Source: Armillaria gallica (lineage: Eukaryota; Basidiomycota; Agaricomycetes; Agaricales; Physalacriaceae). From it: DNA of 64,000 bases. The stretch lies in assembly GCA_037576215.1 (NCBI GenBank), contig JBANDB010000007.1, forward strand, positions 1,395,001 through 1,459,000, written 5' to 3'. Below are positions 60,670-64,000 of this stretch, piece after piece (position 1 is the first letter of the stretch; each line of letters begins with the position of its first letter). A model generated the notes under the pieces. It ran no database searches and was not told the DNA's origin. It saw only the letters and a list, made by a program, of their open reading frames with translations. The position numbers and the translations under genes are program-made.

Positions 60670-61833
60670 CTAAAATCCCACTCTCTTGTCAGCGACGCCA
60701 TAATCCAACATCCATCGACTGCTGTGTACAGCGTCATGGAATAGATTGTGTTTACAGGGCAAATGCCTGAAGACCAACTTCAGAGTTCTGAAATTAACGA
60801 AACGAGGTTCGTTGAGTAAATTGACCAAGTCTTGATATGGGAACAACACAGTAAAACTGCAATTCAGTTCCAGCACGCTCAACACCGAAATAGGGGGGAG
60901 GGTGGAAAGCATCCCGATGAGCATAGGAGGCAGTTGGAGACTGCACACCCATTCGAGGAGCCTCAGACTGTGGGCCTGTGCTAGATTGAAGAAGGTCAAG
61001 TGCTCTTCTGAGAAACCTATACTCTGGTTAGATCAAAACCAGCGATACAAATATAAATCGTACCTTTGATGTGAATTCTTAACTCGCACAGAAATCTATC
61101 CACCACGCCAACATCCAATGGTTGGAGTATCATGCCCATCTCGTATGTGACCTGCCATGTGAAGCATTTAATGGCCAGTTCAGAAGTAGGGAAATGACTC
61201 GCAACCGACATAGCTACATCGAGAGTCATGTTTTCGATCAATAGCCTAGGAATATATTCGGACGTCTCGTGCATGTACCAATGGACGATGAACCATACAC
61301 AAAGACCACATGTTGCCACCACTCATGTCAACAGATGAGACATGCGGCAAATGCAACAACATACGCAACCTGTGGCTGTTGATCTTGCAGTCAACGAATC
61401 GAATCTGCAACGGCTTGAGTGTATACTGCTTCCATGCTTCAACAAACACCCTCAAATCCGTACAAGAGAACGTGATGAACTCCAGATTTGGGAATAGCCC
61501 AATCAACCTGTTCCACTTCACGAGTTGCTGCATGCGGGATGTGACAGATATACGAAGTTCCCTCGGCCACATGCGTGTGTAGTCCCGCTTGTCAAAGTAC
61601 TTCAGCCAGGACAGGACATGTCTCTGCCCATTGACAGGTAGTCGAATAAGAAGCGACTCTTCAGCGCAAGCCATCAGGGGCAGACCTGACAATATGCAGT
61701 TGACGATATCGATCACCCTAAGCAAAGGAGAAGATAAAATTTTGAGGACAATTTCAGGAGGAAAGGTAGACATATGGTGTTCAGCCCACTTGTTAGAATA
61801 TATACTAATTGAATGATATTGCCCCGAGTACAT
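60670..61833 (-). CDS. F-box-like gene, 3 exons
   Basis: Start ATG at 61833, or more likely the internal MSTFPPEIVLKILSSPLL (ATG near 61773), which reads like an F-box helix. Exon 1 ends near 61310-61320, exon 2 runs from 61245 to about 61067 (GTACG donor after IHIK), and exon 3 starts after the TATAG just upstream of GFSEEHLTFF and ends at TAG 60670-60672. Leucine-rich stretches occur throughout (LIGLFPNLEFITFSCTDLRV; PPISVLSVLELNCSF). About 330 aa. No internal stop was met. The donor of intron 1 is ambiguous between several GT sites. Probable SCF substrate adaptor; related in kind to the neighbour at 58283-59879, suggesting a local family. Confidence 0.55.
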
Positions 61834-62456
61834 ACATGGTTATCATCGAACAAGAAAGGGACAAATAAGCTAGGTAGAGCAGCTAAGATCAGATCGGTCG
61901 ATTATGATACAAAGCGTCACTGACACGGTGTCAGTCTATGAGACGCACTCTATCGCCCGTCCTCCGTTGTACAATCCGTGCCGAGGCATGCATACATTCA
62001 TCCATACAATCATACATTTCCCAGATGACTTCCATGGATACACGCCTTGCCACATCAGCATCATTTGATATCAACCGATCAGATACATTGATGCGAGGTT
62101 TCTTCCATGTAGGGTGTGCCCATCAGGACTTTGATGCACTTCCATATGCTCTGGAGAACACCTTTTCCTGTCAAAGGGCAAATTTCAATACGACCCAGAC
62201 AAACCCGCCGTGGGGGGGGGGGGGGGGGGGGCCTTCGGGTAACCCACACTGAACAGAGCACACTCTCTGCACTTGGAAGTCATCCTGTCCTGATAGTAAC
62301 ATAGATGGTTCATCTTAATGCAATTCAGACACTAAACAGGACAGGATGAACAAGCCTACATGACGTGAAATAATACTAGACCCACAGACGGCTTCATAAC
62401 TGACAGAAAAGATCCCAGTCACCAACTTTGACGTACACACTTGATTATCATCCAAA
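61834..62456. other. Intergenic sequence containing a G20 run
   Basis: A plus frame at 61938-62252 (reading HVGCAHQDFDALPYALENTF) is open up to a run of 20 G's at 62212-62231 and may be the end of a decayed exon. An inverted pair (ATCCTGTCCTGATAG near 62282 and ACAGGACAGGAT near 62336) could form a hairpin of about 10 bp. Confidence 0.4.
62212..62231 (+). repeat. Homopolymer G20
   Basis: Twenty consecutive G's after CCGCCGT. Rare in fungal DNA. It could form a G-quadruplex or be a sequencing or assembly artefact; its exact length should not be trusted. Confidence 0.8.
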
Positions 62457-63133
62457 ATGTGGGCGGGCGTACTTCTTATGGTGTGGAACACAAGCGCAGA
62501 CCAGACACATGGACTACAACGTCTCTTGAGGCAGTCTACATCACCAGGTTCGAGTAATTTTGCTTTTGACAGGAGGCTATCACATCAATCATCTCGATTA
62601 TACTTTGGTACTTTGTTGTCAGACTCGAAAAGACTACGGAGGATCTATGAGAATATAACAATCCAAGATAACATGATAAGAGAGGGCATACCTGGGAAAC
62701 ACCCTGACCGATGTCTTATCAGTCAATCACAATGTTGCAATGTCACCATGCACGTACACCCATACTGTCCAGAAGATGTTCTCCTTCCAGACAGGACCAC
62801 TATGAATTGGATTATACTCACTCGAATGGAAGCTCAATATAGCCTGTACAGGGGTGTTTGCCTGATGATGGTTTAAGCGCCAGCGATGGCTCGAAGACAC
62901 CATATATCGCAATATCTCACGTTTGGGCGGATGGACTCGGCAGCACAACCGAGGTTGGACTTCCTTCATGCCAGATCAATCGGCTGGCGAGTATAGTCTG
63001 TCGACTGATTCCTAGTGGTGTATTTTGGATGGATGCACTATGTGTTCCAGGAAAGATGGATACGAGGAAACGCGCCACTGCGAGTTCAGTAGACAGTTAT
63101 TTCTCATGTCCTAGTGGGGGTACTACACATTGA
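62457..63133 (+). pseudogene. HET (heterokaryon incompatibility) domain gene fragment
   Basis: The second frame (62858-63133) reads TPYIAISHVWADGLG, LPSCQINRLASIV and GVFWMDALCVP, the signature blocks of basidiomycete HET domains, which trigger cell death on fusion of incompatible mycelia. The upstream frame (62457-62876) gives the cysteine-rich region that precedes HET in such proteins; it is offset by one frame, so an intron or shift lies near 62860. After KMDTRKRA the family pattern stops and a TGA follows at 63131-63133; the rest of the domain is missing. Repeat copy D begins 110 bp later, so the truncation may be linked to its insertion. Confidence 0.65.
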
Positions 63134-63242
63134 TTCGAGAAAGAAGAGAGCTTTCAGGTCATCTGTGAGTAATCAACATATGTACATGGATGCATAGATG
63201 CGACCGTGTCCGATTTGGTCCAGTTTGGCATCAGACTTAAAC

Positions 63243-64000
63243 TGCAAAGTCATTATCAGTTTTGGACTACTTAGCTATAGCCAAAACAATACGTACTTAC
63301 ACCTGCTCCAGTCTCGAGCATTTCTCTACAAACAATATCTTGAACTGCAAAACTAGCCTAGGCATCCCAGAGCGAAACAAAGATGGACGAGTACGAGAGG
63401 ACATTCGTGTAAGATCGCATCAGGCACGAAAGACTGGGCCAAGCCATCTGACTGAAAGAGCATCAGATGACCAATACATTGATGACAGAGGAACATGCCA
63501 CACAGGTATCTTCACAGGAGAAAGCTTCTTACGCTGAAATGACTTCAAGGCACATCATTCCCACACATTACTGTTGGGAAGAAAGAAATTGAAAACCAAG
63601 GTCACGGTGGTGATGGCAGTAGTGGATCAAAGTCCCAAACAGGATTTTTGTAAGTAGCCGACCACTGACAGGCACAGCCTCCTGTCAATCTCTCTCCCTC
63701 AGGCTTCTGCTTCCTTTAGCTCGACAGTAATGTCTAGCTTAGACCTGCTTAGACATTGTCAGCAGAGGTGCGCACTCATCAGACTACATAAACATGTCTG
63801 ACCCCATGCTCTTCTGGATCTAATCTCCTTGATTCTTTTTTCGCTGTTCTTGGTACGGACTGACCGTTCCAGGTATGATTGTGAATGTATTGCATCTGGG
63901 CTCATGCATATTCTCTTTGCAGCCCTGTAGTATTCTTTGTGCCATCAACACACAACCAATAAAGTCTATATCATCGGGATCAGAACATGCGCAGCCTTCA
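63243..64000 (+). repeat. Dispersed repeat, copy D (5'-truncated, cut by window end)
   Basis: Starts at the block AAGTCATTATCAGT, about 360 bp inside the unit, so the TATA side and small gene are missing. It runs off the window end. Its plus frame (63262-63648) is the least damaged: the codons that are TGA in A (first site) and in B and C (second site) are CGA here (63388-63390 and 63394-63396), but it has its own TGA at 63535-63537 where B and C keep CGA. Confidence 0.85.

Noticed and set aside
1..64000. CRISPR arrays, rRNA or tRNA genes
   Set aside because: No regularly spaced short repeats and no tRNA-like A/B box arrangement or rRNA sequence was noticed; the organism is eukaryotic. A tRNA scan could not be run.

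Overview
This is a stretch of a filamentous basidiomycete nuclear genome, most likely an Agaricomycete. The evidence is genes cut by many 45-61 nt introns (GTNNGT...YAG), F-box/LRR-like and HET-domain gene families, Ty3/gypsy retroelements with fungal features, and no prokaryotic signals. It is a transposon-rich accessory region rather than a housekeeping one. No RNA gene or CRISPR array was seen.

Layout. (1) 265-10774: a degenerate Ty3/gypsy chromovirus with 384-bp LTRs, a perfect 5-bp target duplication, a self-priming type primer site and a C-terminal chromodomain; its gag is split by a 640-bp LTR-like insertion. (2) 12386-14036, 37814-39862, 46768-49097 and 63243-64000: four copies (one inverted, one cut by the window end) of an unidentified repeat with conserved short reading frames; two copies also carry a 505-bp gene. 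(3) 15777-32476: a young 16.7-kb gypsy-type element with 1.69-kb LTRs about 99.6% identical and a 4-bp target duplication. Between its pol gene and 3' LTR it carries two multi-exon genes in antisense, each with a Zn2Cys6-type cysteine cluster. (4) 35264-37813: an F-box-like pseudogene cut off by an inverted solo LTR of the same family. (5) 40810-63133: apparent host genes, mostly uncharacterised: a minus-strand gene (40810-43376), another (50165-53137), a dead PP2A-type phosphatase copy (54290-55075), an acidic protein gene (55136-58158), two F-box-like genes (58283-59879 and 60670-61833) and a HET-domain fragment (62457-63133).

Two themes join these parts. First, decay runs almost only through CpG transitions: the LTR pair of element 1 differs at 16 sites, 15 of them CpG, and nearly every interrupting stop codon is a TGA where CGA (Arg) is expected, or where a sister copy has CGA. 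This fits methylated-cytosine deamination or a RIP-like process. Second, the 16.7-kb element looks like a retroelement that hosts cargo genes. The cargo lies antisense to the genomic RNA, so its introns would survive retrotransposition. It has a duplicated polypurine tract and a shared motif upstream of both cargo genes. This element is the best candidate in the window for an undescribed system.
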